From Cryoendolithus antarcticus (lineage: Eukaryota > Ascomycota > Dothideomycetes > Cladosporiales > Cladosporiaceae), in contig NAJO01000058.1 of the NCBI GenBank assembly GCA_002077065.1, positions 1-64,000 on the forward strand: a DNA stretch of 64,000 nt, read 5' to 3'. This document shows, one piece after another, positions 31,126-41,130 of this stretch; the stretch's first letter is position 1, and the number at the start of each line of letters is the position of its first letter. The notes under the pieces are model-generated. The model searched no databases. It had not been told where the DNA came from and saw only the letters and a list, made by a program, of their open reading frames with translations. The position numbers and the translations under genes were made by a program.

Positions 31126-31297
31126 CTGACTGACCTCACGTAGACCACTTCACTCTCTGCTCTGTGCCACGGCAGTGGACTTCTTGCGGCGACCAAGTCG
31201 ATATCCTTACCTTGGTCTGTACTCTCCCCAGTCGGGGGAAAAGCCTCGCTTCGTGTGACTACCTGCCAGCTGTCCTCGCGGCAGAGACAGCGGACCT

Positions 31298-31813
31298 ATG
31301 TTCATTACGTACGAGTCACTCAAGACTCTCATTGCTCCCGTTGACATCACACTCGGACACAAGGATCTACCTGCCCGCCCGTCCACGGGCCGCAAAAGCG
31401 AACACAGCACATTAACGGTCTATTATTGCGTCGACTTCCTGTTCGAGCCGGACCCCATTTCGGCGCCCATAAGCGCCATTAGCCGCGCCATCGCTCCTCA
31501 GAAGTGCCAGAATGACATGGGCGGGTCTGTTTGGATTGCTGAGAAGTCGGATGGTGTACCCGAAGACATTTTGATGGTGGACCTGATTCACATCGTCGAC
31601 TTCTACCGTCAGGATGCGAAGGAATCGGAGCAGTCGGGTCTGGCTCTCAAGCAGTCTAAGCAGGCCGTTGCGTTGGCGGGCGATACTAGCCCTGTGAACG
31701 GAGGAGCGAATGCTCGCGGGACTCGCGTGATGAGCTGTGCGCAAGGGAAGATCTTTGCCGCTGAAGAGCGTCTGCGCATTGAGGAGCGTCGTGATTCGGC
31801 GCAACGAGAGTAA
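31298..31813 (+). CDS. Hypothetical protein
   Basis: A single-exon frame of 171 residues with codon use like that of neighbouring genes, many codons ending in C or G. It contains VYYCVDFLFEPDPISAPISA, a central MVDLIHIVDFYRQDAKESEQ stretch and a charged C-terminal helix (AAEERLRIEERRDSAQRE). No signal peptide, membrane segment or known motif is visible. A 5' exon may be missing. The opposite strand is also open for most of the length but has the weaker composition. Function unknown. Confidence 0.5.
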   Translation: MFITYESLKTLIAPVDITLGHKDLPARPSTGRKSEHSTLTVYYCVDFLFEPDPISAPISAISRAIAPQKCQNDMGGSVWIAEKSDGVPEDILMVDLIHIVDFYRQDAKESEQSGLALKQSKQAVALAGDTSPVNGGANARGTRVMSCAQGKIFAAEERLRIEERRDSAQRE

Positions 31814-31946
31814 TAGTCGAGGCCTGAGGTGGATAGTCACGGGATCATCGCCATTTGGTAGCCCAGGCAGATGTGAGACAGCCAGTCAGCGCTTGCAAAG
31901 TACTACTTTGGTAAGCTTGAGAGAGGACCACCACATTTCTAAGAAA

Positions 31947-33271
31947 TCAGGCATTGTGCCTTTCAAACACAAAGAGCGCCTCGTCCTTACCAGCGAAGCT
32001 AGGTAACGGAACCTGACAAACCTTCTCCCACTCCGGTTTCTCCCTCGCGAACCAGTCCACAATCAGCTCTGATGCGAATGCCGTGAAGCCGTTGCCGTTC
32101 TGCGATCCAGCGATGATGATCGTTGTGCCTTCTGTGATGATCGTCAGCAACTGCCACCACCCCACGACAGCACCTGTTACTCACTATACCCCTCGATCAT
32201 CTTCGTCGTGAACTCCAGCCCAACCTGCGGATACACCAATTACAGCACTTTCCCCTTTCCTCCCACATTGCCGTTCAACCACTTCACGCCGTCCATCTCC
32301 AACGTATCGCCAATCCACACAGTGCGCCATTCGCTGATCCCGTTATCGATCGGGATTACCTCCATCTTATCCTTCCCATCCCGTCGACGACGCAGCATGT
32401 AAGTCCAGTACCCATTGCCAGACCCGAGATCGATGATCGATCTCCCTTTCGCAACCTGCCGGATGATCTCAAGACTTTCATAGCTTGGACACACGCAGCC
32501 GAAGTGGTGGAAAAGCACTGGCAGCGTGGGGTGAGAGTGCTTGATCTTCACTGTATTCGCTTCCGGACCAGCCCATTCGAGGTTCTGATTGAACCAGGCG
32601 AGGAGGTCGAAGTAAGGGTTCACGTGCGTCTTGCTCTTCGAGACGATGATCTTTCGATCTACGGCTGGAGGTTGATAAAGGGACTGGATGTGCTTCGCGA
32701 CGTCTGCGCGAATGGAGCTCTTCTTGGCATTCGAGAGGAGTCCCTTGATCGCATTCGCAGTGCTGGTCGTAGGTCGGAAGATGTCGGTATAAGCCGCGAT
32801 GTCTACAGCGGGTGGCGGAGGTCTCTGCGTGGGATTGTCTCAGGGCTGTGCGCTGTACATAAGAACTTGCTGCCACTGCGTAGCTGAGGCCAGTCGACTT
32901 ACCTGCTCGCCATTTTCGTCGACATACCACTTATGCAGTGTGCCTTGCCGACCGAACTCGACATATGTCTGAGCTTGGAGTAAGGTGACTTCAGCTGTGG
33001 CGCGGTAGCCATATGTATCGTTTAGCTGCAGGCCAAAGCCGCGGATGATGAATTTCCGGAAGTCATTATCGTAGGGCGGCGTCAGGTCTCCCTTTGCCCA
33101 CGAGCCGAAGAACACGTCGGGATCGAAGCTCGTGGAGTCTTCCGTTTGCGCCTTCTGAGGGACGGAAGGCATGTTGGCATGGCACAACGGCGGATGAAGT
33201 GAGGAAGTGATGTCAGCCATGGGCATGGAGCTGACTCGAGACGGAAAGCTTCCCGCGGTGACAAAGCGCAT
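31947..33271 (-). CDS. Methyltransferase-like protein with in-frame TAA
   Basis: Three exons, 33271-32903, 32824-32185 and 32131-31947, join in phase over 398 codons, but codon 318 is TAA (32242-32240). Exon 2 holds an SAM-binding motif I, GRSIIDLGSGNGYWTYMLRR, preceded by NPYFDLLAWFNQN. After the stop, the same frame continues LVYPQVGLEFTTKMIEGYS, and exon 3 gives TTIIIAGSQNGNGFTAF, FAREKPEWEKVCQVPLPSFA and GKDEALFVFE, so the sequence beyond the stop is still conserved-looking. Family memory expects an unbroken hydrophobic strand (VLLLVYP) where the stop lies. Either a recent nonsense mutation, a sequencing error, or an unusual read-through produces it. The start could also be at a later ATG (MPMAD or MPSVP). 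It may modify a small molecule; substrate unknown. Confidence 0.7.
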
Positions 33272-33597
33272 TTAGCTGCCATTGAAAATGCTCCATCAGC
33301 ATTGCCGTCATCCGTTCCGGACAATTGTAGAATAGGTGTGAGTTCTTACAGCTTCGAATAGTTCAAGTATAAGTACAGCTCTTCTTCTCCTTGGCTACAT
33401 GTTTCATGTCTTCAACGAAAGAAGCAACGTCCAGTACCACAGCCCAGTCCAACACGTCGATCATCTCACTCAAAGCAGGAGCAGCGATACTCGGCATTGC
33501 AGTCATCCTGGCCTTTTTCACGCCGCTTCGATCAGCTCTGTCGAAGTAGCTACCGAGATCCTTGACTTCCTCACTTCCGAGCGCCGCAAATCGCACG
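33272..33597. other. Divergent promoter region, methyltransferase-like / pirin
   Basis: About 330 bp between divergent starts. No coding signal of its own. Confidence 0.5.
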
Positions 33598-34471
33598 ATG
33601 GCTACCGAAACCCAGACCGCGGCCACGAACGCCACCTCCAATCTCAAGATCACGAAGAGACCGTGGAATGCTCGTGGACATGCCGACCATTCATGGCTCT
33701 ATGTTCGTACCATCTCTCTTGCAGATGCAATTATGGGGCTGATATCGATCACAGACGTTCCACACATTCTCCTTCGCCTCCTACCACGACCGGGCCCACC
33801 AGTCTTTCGGGCCGCTTCGAGTCATCAACGAAGACCGCGTTGAGCGAGGAACCGGCTTCGGTGAGCACTCGCATGCTGAGTTCCTTATCTATTCGTATAT
33901 TGTTCGCGGTGAGCTCGAACACAAAGACTCCATGGGCAACCTCGAGAATCTCCAACGTGGTGAAGTCCAGTTCACTTCAGCTGGCACCGGAATCCGCCAC
34001 TCCGAGTACAACCGCAACAAGAAGGAAGATGTCCACTTCCTCCAGATCTGGGCCAAGCCGAATGTGTCCGGCCTCAAACCTTCGTACGTGACGAGGAAGT
34101 TCACCGACGAGATGAAGACGAACAAGCTTGTCAAGATCGTTGACTCCGTTGATCGCCACTCGGGCAAGGATGCTGAGAGCGAGCCGATCCCTGCGAATGC
34201 GGATGTGACTACGAGTGCTAGCATCCTCCACCCTGGTAAAAGCGTCACGCACGAGTTGGTGGCGGAGGGTGAAAGGAACGTGTATCTGCATGTTGTCATG
34301 TCTGAGCGCACCCAGCCCAAGACTGGCGGATCGAAGATTAAGGTTGGTGGCGTTGAGTTGGGCGAGGGTGATGGAGCGTATGTTAGAGGAGCAAAGGGGC
34401 CGGGCAAGATTGAGATTGAGAGTGTGGGAGCAAATGAGGCGGAGTTCCTGCTATTTGATATGGGGCAGTAG
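33598..34471 (+). CDS. Pirin-family protein
   Basis: Exons 33598-33702 and 33755-34471, with a 52-nt intron (GTTCGT...ATCACAG), give 273 residues, close to other pirins. The N-terminal cupin domain shows the pirin signature: RGHADHSWL, TFHTFSFASYHD, FGPLRVINEDRV, the metal-binding HSHAEFLIYSYIV, GELEHKDSMGN and GEVQFTSAGTGIRHSE. Pirins bind Fe or another metal; members act as quercetin dioxygenases or as nuclear cofactors, and which applies here cannot be read. It lies 130 bp upstream of the Ctf18 gene on the same strand. Looks intact. Confidence 0.93.
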
Positions 34472-34601
34472 TGGTCTATCTAATTTCGTTGATACCAATC
34501 CTCATACCAGCGTTTGCAACATTCAACTGGTGCCTTCATATCGATCCTTTTGTCGTCTGCTTCTGGAGATGCTGGCGTGAGGACAGACATATATCGCATC
34601 T

Positions 34602-37199
34602 ATGAGGTGGTACATTTGGCCGGCCGTACACAGCTTTACTGACGCGTCAAAGCGCGTCTTCCCAACCGCGAGCTTCATGCTGCGAGGCCATTCAAGCAGA
34701 CACAGAGTCTCATCAAGGAATATACCCATGATGGCTACGATGGCGACTTCTCCGTCCATCAATGCAGTTTTCAGGAAGAGAAAGCGCACCGAGATCGATC
34801 TCGGTCCCAGCACACTTTTACGCCCTACGAAGGCCCAGCGAACATACTTCGGCATTGATATTCACCACCTGCTCAGAGAAGCCCAGGCAGAGCTCGAGCT
34901 CCCAAAGGCACCTGTCGAGCTCCCTACGCCACCTCCGGAACAGGTTTCGGGCAAGGGCACACTACTATGGACCGAGAAATACCGCGCCCGGAAGTTCACC
35001 GATCTCATAGGCGATGAACGCACCCACCGCTCTGTAATGCACTGGCTGAAGCGATGGGACCCGATCGTGTTTCCTGGAATGCACAGGGCCAAGCCGAAGG
35101 CACGGCACAGTGGCGAGGAAGGAGCGTTCGTGGAGAAGCAGCACCGCAAGATTCTGCTTCTCACTGGACCGCCTGGATTGGGTAAGACGACACTAGCTCA
35201 TGTTTGTGCCCGACAAGCAGGCTATGAAGTGCAGGAGATCAATGCTAGCGATGAGCGGAGTAGTAACGTGGTCAAAGGGAGAATCAGAGATATGGTGGGT
35301 ACTGAAAATGTGAAGGGCGTTGAGATGAAGACTATTGGCGGCAAGGTCAGGAAGGCTGGTCGACCGGTGTGCGTGGTAGTTGATGAGGTTGATGGTGTCG
35401 TCGGTGGGAGCGGGGGCAGTGGCGAGGGTGGCTTTGTCAAAGCTCTGATCGATTTGATTATGCTCGATCAGAAGAACTCGACCGCGCTTGGGACTTTGGC
35501 ACAGGGGACGACGAGGAAGAAGAAAGGCGATCGATTCCGCTTGTTGAGGCCGCTGATTTTGATCTGCAATGATGTCTATCATCCTGCACTGCGGCCGCTG
35601 CGACAGAGCTCGCACGCTGAGATCGTGCACATGCGGAAGCCGCAGATCGCAACCATCACTTCGCGGATGGCAGGGATCTTCGACAAGGAAGGTGTGCCCT
35701 GCGATGGTGATGGTGTTCGCCGGCTGTGTGAGGCCGCATGGGGTGTCAGCAACCGGAAAGAAGACCGCTCAGCGAATGGTCAAGGTGAAGGTGATATGCG
35801 AGGCGTCATGGTTGTAGGCGAGTGGGTGGCAGGCAAGCTGCGGTCCGAACAAGACCGCACAGGGAGCGCTCGTCTGACCCGCAAATGGGTTGAGGACAAT
35901 ATCATCTCTGATCTTGGCCACGGCGGCGGCGCAGCAAGAGGACTCGGCCGCGGTGGTCCACGCGACATAGTCGACCGTGTTTTCCAAGAAGGCGCCGGCT
36001 TTCCGAAGTCTACACTAGTCGAGACACCCGAGCAGTTGGCTGCCACTACTGGCTCAACAGCCAAAGGTGTAGCGGAATCCCTGAAACGCAGCTCTACCAC
36101 CCGCCTCCGCGAGCTAATCGACACCCTTGGGGACAGCGATCGCATGATGACAGACGTCTTCTCTTCCTACCCTACACACCGCTTCCAAGACGACACCTAT
36201 CTCTCCAAACCCACCGCAGCCTACGAATGGCTGCACTTCCATGACACTCTGTCAAATGCAGTGTTCAGCAGCAACGAATGGGAACTCGCGCCTTACCTTT
36301 CCTCGCCAATCCTTGCTTTCTACCATCTCTTCGCATCGCAAACCAGATCATGGAGTGCGCAGCAAGGCAACCCCGATTCCGAAGCACCCGAAGCACATCC
36401 CTTCACCACCTCCTCCGCCCCCTGGGCCGCGACAGAAGCACAGAAAGCCCACACCGCCACGCTTCAAACTCTGAGTACATCCCTGTCCTCCCCACTGAGC
36501 AGAATGTTTACCTCTCCGTCCCATCTCGCCACAGACCTCCTCCCCTACCTCCTCCGAATGCTCTCCCCAGCCGTAAACCCCACAATCATAGGCGGCTCCG
36601 GCTCCGACAAATCCACCGCAGCAGTCCGCAAAGCGTCCGAACTCGCTCTCGTGAATCGCGCGGTGAACGCCATGGGTGCCACAGGCGTGCGATTTGAGAA
36701 GTGTCGCGCCACAGCTGACCCAAGCGATGGCCAAAGCTGGAAAGCAGGTGGGGATTGGATCTATCGCATGGAGCCCTCGCTTGATGACTCAGGCGTCTTC
36801 GAAACCGGCGGGAAGGGGTTCGGGGAGTGCGGCGCAGCGGGGAAGACGCGGTTTGCGGTAAGGCAGGTGCTGGATCAGGAGTTCAAGAAAGAGGAGACGC
36901 GGCGGAATGAGGTTGTGAGACTGGGGCGGATGGGCGCTGATGCGAGTGTGGCGCCACAGTTGAAGCGCGCTGCTAGTGGTCCTGCTGAGATCGGTGAGAA
37001 GAGGGTGAAGGTCGCGAGGGACTTCTTTGGAAGGATCAAGGAGGTGCCGTTACAGGCTGAGATGACTGAACGGCAGAAGGTAGAGCAAGGCAAGCTGGAG
37101 GAGAAGGAGGCGGGGAGGGTGTGGGTGACATTCAATGAGGGGTTTAGTAATGCTGTGAGGAAACCCTTGACGATGAAGGAGTTGATGGGAGGGATGTAG
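34602..37199 (+). CDS. CTF18: Ctf18, alternative RFC clamp-loader large subunit
   Basis: One exon encodes up to 865 residues. LLWTEKYRARKFTDLIGDER is the RFC-box start; GPPGLGKT (about residue 189) is Walker A; VCVVVDEVDGV (about residue 258) is Walker B; RPLILICNDVYHPALRPL holds the sensor-1 region with ICND, characteristic of Ctf18/Chl12. The C-terminal half (RDIVDRVFQEGAGFPKS..., KVARDFFGRI) is the Ctf18-specific part, where the KVARDFFGR motif binds Dcc1/Ctf8. The complex loads or unloads PCNA and supports sister-chromatid cohesion. Homologues tend to be slightly longer at the N-terminus, so a small 5' exon may exist; the ATG at 34728 is another candidate start. It is convergent with the Rrn5-like gene, 56 bp away. 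Confidence 0.92.
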   Translation: MRWYIWPAVHSFTDASKRVFPTASFMLRGHSSRHRVSSRNIPMMATMATSPSINAVFRKRKRTEIDLGPSTLLRPTKAQRTYFGIDIHHLLREAQAELELPKAPVELPTPPPEQVSGKGTLLWTEKYRARKFTDLIGDERTHRSVMHWLKRWDPIVFPGMHRAKPKARHSGEEGAFVEKQHRKILLLTGPPGLGKTTLAHVCARQAGYEVQEINASDERSSNVVKGRIRDMVGTENVKGVEMKTIGGKVRKAGRPVCVVVDEVDGVVGGSGGSGEGGFVKALIDLIMLDQKNSTALGTLAQGTTRKKKGDRFRLLRPLILICNDVYHPALRPLRQSSHAEIVHMRKPQIATITSRMAGIFDKEGVPCDGDGVRRLCEAAWGVSNRKEDRSANGQGEGDMRGVMVVGEWVAGKLRSEQDRTGSARLTRKWVEDNIISDLGHGGGAARGLGRGGPRDIVDRVFQEGAGFPKSTLVETPEQLAATTGSTAKGVAESLKRSSTTRLRELIDTLGDSDRMMTDVFSSYPTHRFQDDTYLSKPTAAYEWLHFHDTLSNAVFSSNEWELAPYLSSPILAFYHLFASQTRSWSAQQGNPDSEAPEAHPFTTSSAPWAATEAQKAHTATLQTLSTSLSSPLSRMFTSPSHLATDLLPYLLRMLSPAVNPTIIGGSGSDKSTAAVRKASELALVNRAVNAMGATGVRFEKCRATADPSDGQSWKAGGDWIYRMEPSLDDSGVFETGGKGFGECGAAGKTRFAVRQVLDQEFKKEETRRNEVVRLGRMGADASVAPQLKRAASGPAEIGEKRVKVARDFFGRIKEVPLQAEMTERQKVEQGKLEEKEAGRVWVTFNEGFSNAVRKPLTMKELMGGM

Positions 37200-37255
37200 A
37201 ATGGCTTGGCTTCAGACTGATTGGGTAGAGTCTTGGACACGAGTCGGACATCGAT

Positions 37256-39124
37256 CTATTCACTCCCTGTGTCCTCCTCGTCCTCGGATTCTGAGTTTGA
37301 CGTAGCGGCGCTATTATCAGTCTGAGCGTGACTGGGACTGTCATCGGCGTGTGCAGCAGCTGTGACTTCTTCGATCGTCATGGCGGCCTGTCTGCGGGCT
37401 TGTCTCTGTTCTCGTCTCAAGGCGCCGATCCGACCCATCCTCTCGAAGTCTGCAGGCTGCGGCTGTTCCTCAAACATAGTCCAAGGTGGTGCGTACTGCA
37501 CTTGTTCTCTCCAATCACGCCGTCGCGGATCCAGTCGAGCACGCTTAAATTGTCGCTCAGGCATTGCTTGCTCCTCGGTAGGTCCTGTTTCATGACCGAG
37601 TGCTTCACGTAGTTGATTCTCTTCGGCCAGGCTGCCGTGTCGATCAAGGACTTCGAGGTACCGGTCTTCTGCTTTGTTGAAGCTATGCGGGCTGAGTGCG
37701 CGTTTGCGCTTGGATGGGTTCCGCTCGCGGCTGCTGCTTTCGCTCTTGACACTACTATTGTCTTCACTGCCGGACTCCTGGTCGCTGGTGTTCTCGCTAC
37801 CGCCATTATCGGTGCATGCATCGCTGTTATCGTCCAGATCTCCTGACGTGGTTTCATTGGTTATCTCGTCCTCAAGACTGACTTTAACCACGCCAAGCGC
37901 CGTTTCGGTCTCGTCCCAGGTGATCTGTACTCCAGTCTTCGTCGACGGTCGTCCATCTCTATACTTGCTCGAGTCCGTGAAGACATTAACTTTGCAGCGC
38001 CTTGCGGCAGTAGCCCAGTAATGTTTCGCGTCCGCCGGCATGCCGAGGATCGCAAGTGCAGCACTTACATCTCTGCCGTGCACGTTTGGTGCCGTCCGCA
38101 CATCTGCGTGAGCACGGAGGCGTGATGTTGCTTGGAAGATAGTAGTCTGCACCAGACGTCTGGTGACACTGACGGCAAGGTTGTGGAAGTCATCGAAGGC
38201 AGTGCGGAAGATCGCAGGACCCGTCGAAGTGGAGTCGGTGCTTGCGATAGTCCGCCAGTTGGAGTCGGTGGGATCCGCGCTGTTCATGAACAAAGTCCGG
38301 GAAAGGTTCAGAAACTCCGTTGGCTTGAGAAGCCGGGCCGCGGGTGTAGGTAGCGTCGCTTGCTTGCCTGGCGAGGATGGCGGTGACTCGTCTGACTTGT
38401 CTGAGCTAGCTTCGCTTGCATTGTCCGTTGAAGTCGAGTCTACTTCATCTGGCAACGCAGTTCCAGTCAGCAACTCGAGCTTGCCAGCAGTCTCGTCGTC
38501 GATGCACCACCATTCACCATGCAGCTTGCGCTCAGCTCTCGACTCAGCATCGAAGACTCGTTGCGATAAGTCGGCGGCACTGTCGTCAAGGTTTATCCCT
38601 AATTTGGCGTCTAACTCTGCTGCAGCCGGGATCTCGGAAAGCGTGAAGAGGTCATTGGGCCGCGATGTCGCCTCTAGCTCGCGTACGCCAGCATCTAGCA
38701 ACACAAGATAAGCTTTGACTTCGGGCTCGCTCTTAGTCCCAACTGCATCAGCAATCTGTCGTACTTCGCCAGCGCCATGGCGTGAGAGCTGCCCGAAGAG
38801 AGCCGACTTTTCCGAAGACGACCAGAACGAGCCTCCGATCTGGGACGAGGGCAAGGGATCGAAGTCTTGCTCGCCATCGTTGACCTCACGGATGTGTGAG
38901 TTCAAGAGTGATCGGTACGGGACAGAGTCTCGCGATCCGGAGCTTCGGCGTTGTGGCCTGATCGCAAAAGGCGGAAGTCGTGAAGCTCCTACCAAGTCAG
39001 GTCCACGATTGATCCCATGGCTTGATGCGCTACGACCATCATCCTCAGTGACGGCAGTGCCCCTATCATCTTCATAGGAATCCTCAAGCGGCTTGGAGCC
39101 TTCTCCCTCGGTCGAGGAATCCAT
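37256..39124 (-). CDS. Rrn5-like RNA polymerase I factor (SANT domain)
   Basis: A single exon of 622 residues from the ATG at 39124. A Myb/SANT-like segment near residue 97 (SFWSSSEKSALFGQLSRHG then EVRQIADAVGTKSEPEVKAY) is followed by NDLFTLSEIPAAAEL and AERKLHGEWWCIDDETAGKL. This order resembles Rrn5, a subunit of the upstream activating factor that starts rRNA gene transcription. The C-terminal part is acidic (TSDQESGSEDNSS) with KRKRALSP, a likely nuclear signal, and closes with an acidic tail. The family link is from motif memory only, so a different SANT protein is possible. No frame break is seen. Confidence 0.65.
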   Translation of the reverse strand: MDSSTEGEGSKPLEDSYEDDRGTAVTEDDGRSASSHGINRGPDLVGASRLPPFAIRPQRRSSGSRDSVPYRSLLNSHIREVNDGEQDFDPLPSSQIGGSFWSSSEKSALFGQLSRHGAGEVRQIADAVGTKSEPEVKAYLVLLDAGVRELEATSRPNDLFTLSEIPAAAELDAKLGINLDDSAADLSQRVFDAESRAERKLHGEWWCIDDETAGKLELLTGTALPDEVDSTSTDNASEASSDKSDESPPSSPGKQATLPTPAARLLKPTEFLNLSRTLFMNSADPTDSNWRTIASTDSTSTGPAIFRTAFDDFHNLAVSVTRRLVQTTIFQATSRLRAHADVRTAPNVHGRDVSAALAILGMPADAKHYWATAARRCKVNVFTDSSKYRDGRPSTKTGVQITWDETETALGVVKVSLEDEITNETTSGDLDDNSDACTDNGGSENTSDQESGSEDNSSVKSESSSRERNPSKRKRALSPHSFNKAEDRYLEVLDRHGSLAEENQLREALGHETGPTEEQAMPERQFKRARLDPRRRDWREQVQYAPPWTMFEEQPQPADFERMGRIGALRREQRQARRQAAMTIEEVTAAAHADDSPSHAQTDNSAATSNSESEDEEDTGSE

Positions 39125-39695
39125 GGCGAGCTTCGTGAAACTTGCGCATCTTGCCGAGTCCGAAGCTAACAAACAGTCTCTCGGAGCGTGTTGCGTCGAT
39201 GATGAAAGCGCTGTGTATGTCTGTTGATGGCGAACAACGGGAGCCGAGGGTGGGAATAGAAAGTACGATCAAGACACCTCAAGAACGGAGGAGAGCTGAT
39301 GAGTCAGCAGGTTCGGGACTTCACGTCTTTCTCCCAGCAAAGTAGTTCAGCGTATGCACGTATCATCATATATTTCGCTATACAGTATAGCGCACCGCAG
39401 AGAGTCATATCCGAAGTAAGAGTCGCTATATATGCCCAATTGCGCAACTTAGCCCCAGAACATTGGGGAATCGCCGTAGGATTACCGACGTAGCTTTGGG
39501 CTCAGTACCTCAATAAACGGACTGGATATATGCGATCATGACAGCTTCAAAGTACGCAGTACCCACTACACAAGTGCTCGCTCGAGTCTAGGTGCTCGGA
39601 GTGAACCCGCTACGCGCCGGACGATGGCCAAATGCCGACGACGTCCTGCTTCGCAAATATACCCTATTCGCAGCTGACAGCAAGAGCATAGCTCA
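39125..39695. other. Intergenic, no gene seen
   Basis: About 570 bp upstream of the Rrn5-like gene and downstream of the next minus-strand gene. It includes a somewhat AT-rich patch near 39.36-39.45 kb. No coding signal. Confidence 0.5.
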
Positions 39696-40457
39696 TCAGA
39701 CGGTCCTCCCAGCCCCTCTCGTCCTCGTCGGCCGTGGCACATACATCTCTTCTTCCTCATCCTCCGCACCGGCCTTTAGCTCTTCACTCTCATCCTCATC
39801 CCACGGCTTGCGTGGCTTGATTGGCTTCGCGCCTTGCATACTGACTGACATGTCCAAGCCGTACTGCGCCGACTTCGCCGCGATACCTGGCCGATCATTT
39901 CGCCGCGCCGGTACGGGCTCCGAGGATAAGTCTGAGCTTGGGCCAGAGAATGCGCTCTGGTGCTGGCGCCGGTTGGGCTGTGACGGAGCATAGTCGGACC
40001 AATTGCCTAATGAGCCGAGGCCCTGCACGAACACTGGCCTCGCCCCCGCATGGTCTGGCGTTGTAGGTGTCATGTAAGTTCCAGGTACTGGTGCAGCGCC
40101 CTGACATTCTGGACGGGCAGGTGCGATCGGGGTTTGTGGGCCGAAGTGCTCACGCACGAAGCTCTCGCGCTGTAGCTCGGCACCATCGACCATCAGCCTC
40201 TGCCATGCTGTGGGCTGCGAGCCGACAGTATTGTAATGCTGCTCGGCGGCATATCGGCGGGATGCTGCTTGTGCGAGCAACTGCTTGTTGAAAGCCGCTG
40301 CCGCTTCTGCCCGCGCAAGCATGGTTTCCGCTGTTGCGAAGGCTGTTGTGTGAGGTAGAGGAGCTGGCTTAGCAAACATAATCTCCGGAGTGGCGGGAAT
40401 GGCATCTTCGAGGTCGCTGTCGTCATCTGCATCCCGCATGGGAGTCTTGTTGCCCAT
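39696..40457 (-). CDS. Hypothetical protein, charged and low-complexity
   Basis: A single exon of 253 residues from the ATG at 40457. The N-terminus (MGNKTPMRDADDDSDLEDAI) is acidic. An Ala-rich helix follows (ATAETMLARAEAAAAFNKQL), then a Pro/Ser-rich part and a C-terminal stretch with KPIKPRKPWDEDES, an acidic run and VPRPTRTRGAGRTV. No known domain is seen. The composition suggests a nuclear, partly disordered protein. The frame runs upstream of the chosen ATG, but that part looks like leader sequence. Function unknown. Confidence 0.65.
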   Translation of the reverse strand: MGNKTPMRDADDDSDLEDAIPATPEIMFAKPAPLPHTTAFATAETMLARAEAAAAFNKQLLAQAASRRYAAEQHYNTVGSQPTAWQRLMVDGAELQRESFVREHFGPQTPIAPARPECQGAAPVPGTYMTPTTPDHAGARPVFVQGLGSLGNWSDYAPSQPNRRQHQSAFSGPSSDLSSEPVPARRNDRPGIAAKSAQYGLDMSVSMQGAKPIKPRKPWDEDESEELKAGAEDEEEEMYVPRPTRTRGAGRTV

Positions 40458-40750
40458 ACTTCTGTGATTATGGCGGTTCCTTAGTGTGGCCAGGAAGCCG
40501 ATGTGGTGCGACGCGATGCGATCACTCGCGCAAAGATCCACCGCAAGATGTAAGCGCACGCACATAGCAGGTGAATGCACAGACTCGGCACAAGGAAAGA
40601 GCACTTCACCTTGCCAAAGCGTGTCTATCCGACTCACATCTTCCATTGTTCGTAAGTCTATTGTATCCTCTGCGCCTTCCTATGCACTTCTAGATGCTTC
40701 TTTATTTCCGCTCTACATCCCGCTCCCGTCCAGGCCAAGGCTCCATCATC

Positions 40751-41130
40751 TTACTGCGTCTTCATCTCGCCATCCGCCTCGACATTGATGTGCTCGTTCG
40801 ACGAGAGCGAGTGGACCTTGTCCGCCGGGAATGAGGCACTAAGCGCTTCGTCAGCTTCTTGGACTTGACGGTCAGGCGAAGCAGATGTGCAACATACGTA
40901 AAGCCCTTCACCAGCTTGAACTCATGCTCGATCTTGCCGCCTTGCTCGGTGACTTGCTTCTTCGCGCTGCACCAGGGATCAGCGTCCACCTTCCGGGCGT
41001 AACGTGCGTGGTCCTTCATACCTCTCGAGCTGGTCAGGGCTTGCACCGTCCTTAAGTGAAACCTGTTAATGCATGAGTAGTTGTCCGCCTGCTGGTTAGT
41101 ACGGACAGGACTGACGTTGATTTGAGGCAT
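40751..41130 (-). CDS. Inhibitor I9 / proteinase B inhibitor (Pbi2-like)
   Basis: Four very small exons, 41130-41116, 41062-41022, 40966-40898 and 40838-40751, encode 70 residues. The product starts MPQINVSLKDGASPDQLE and continues KKQVTEQGGKIEHEFKLVKG, FTASFPADKVHSLSSNEHIN, ending VEADGEMKTQ. This is the inhibitor I9 fold, the same as subtilisin propeptides, in the stand-alone form of yeast Pbi2, which inhibits vacuolar proteinase B and helps vacuole fusion. Length matches the family (about 75). Because most exons are under 70 nt, simple ORF finding misses it. It is divergent from the 2-methylcitrate dehydratase gene. All splice junctions have GT-AG and keep phase. Confidence 0.88.

Noticed and set aside
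32219..32242. A 24-nt GT...AG segment that would splice out the TAA in the methyltransferase-like gene
   Set aside because: It keeps frame, but it is far shorter than any credible fungal intron and would delete part of a conserved hydrophobic strand.
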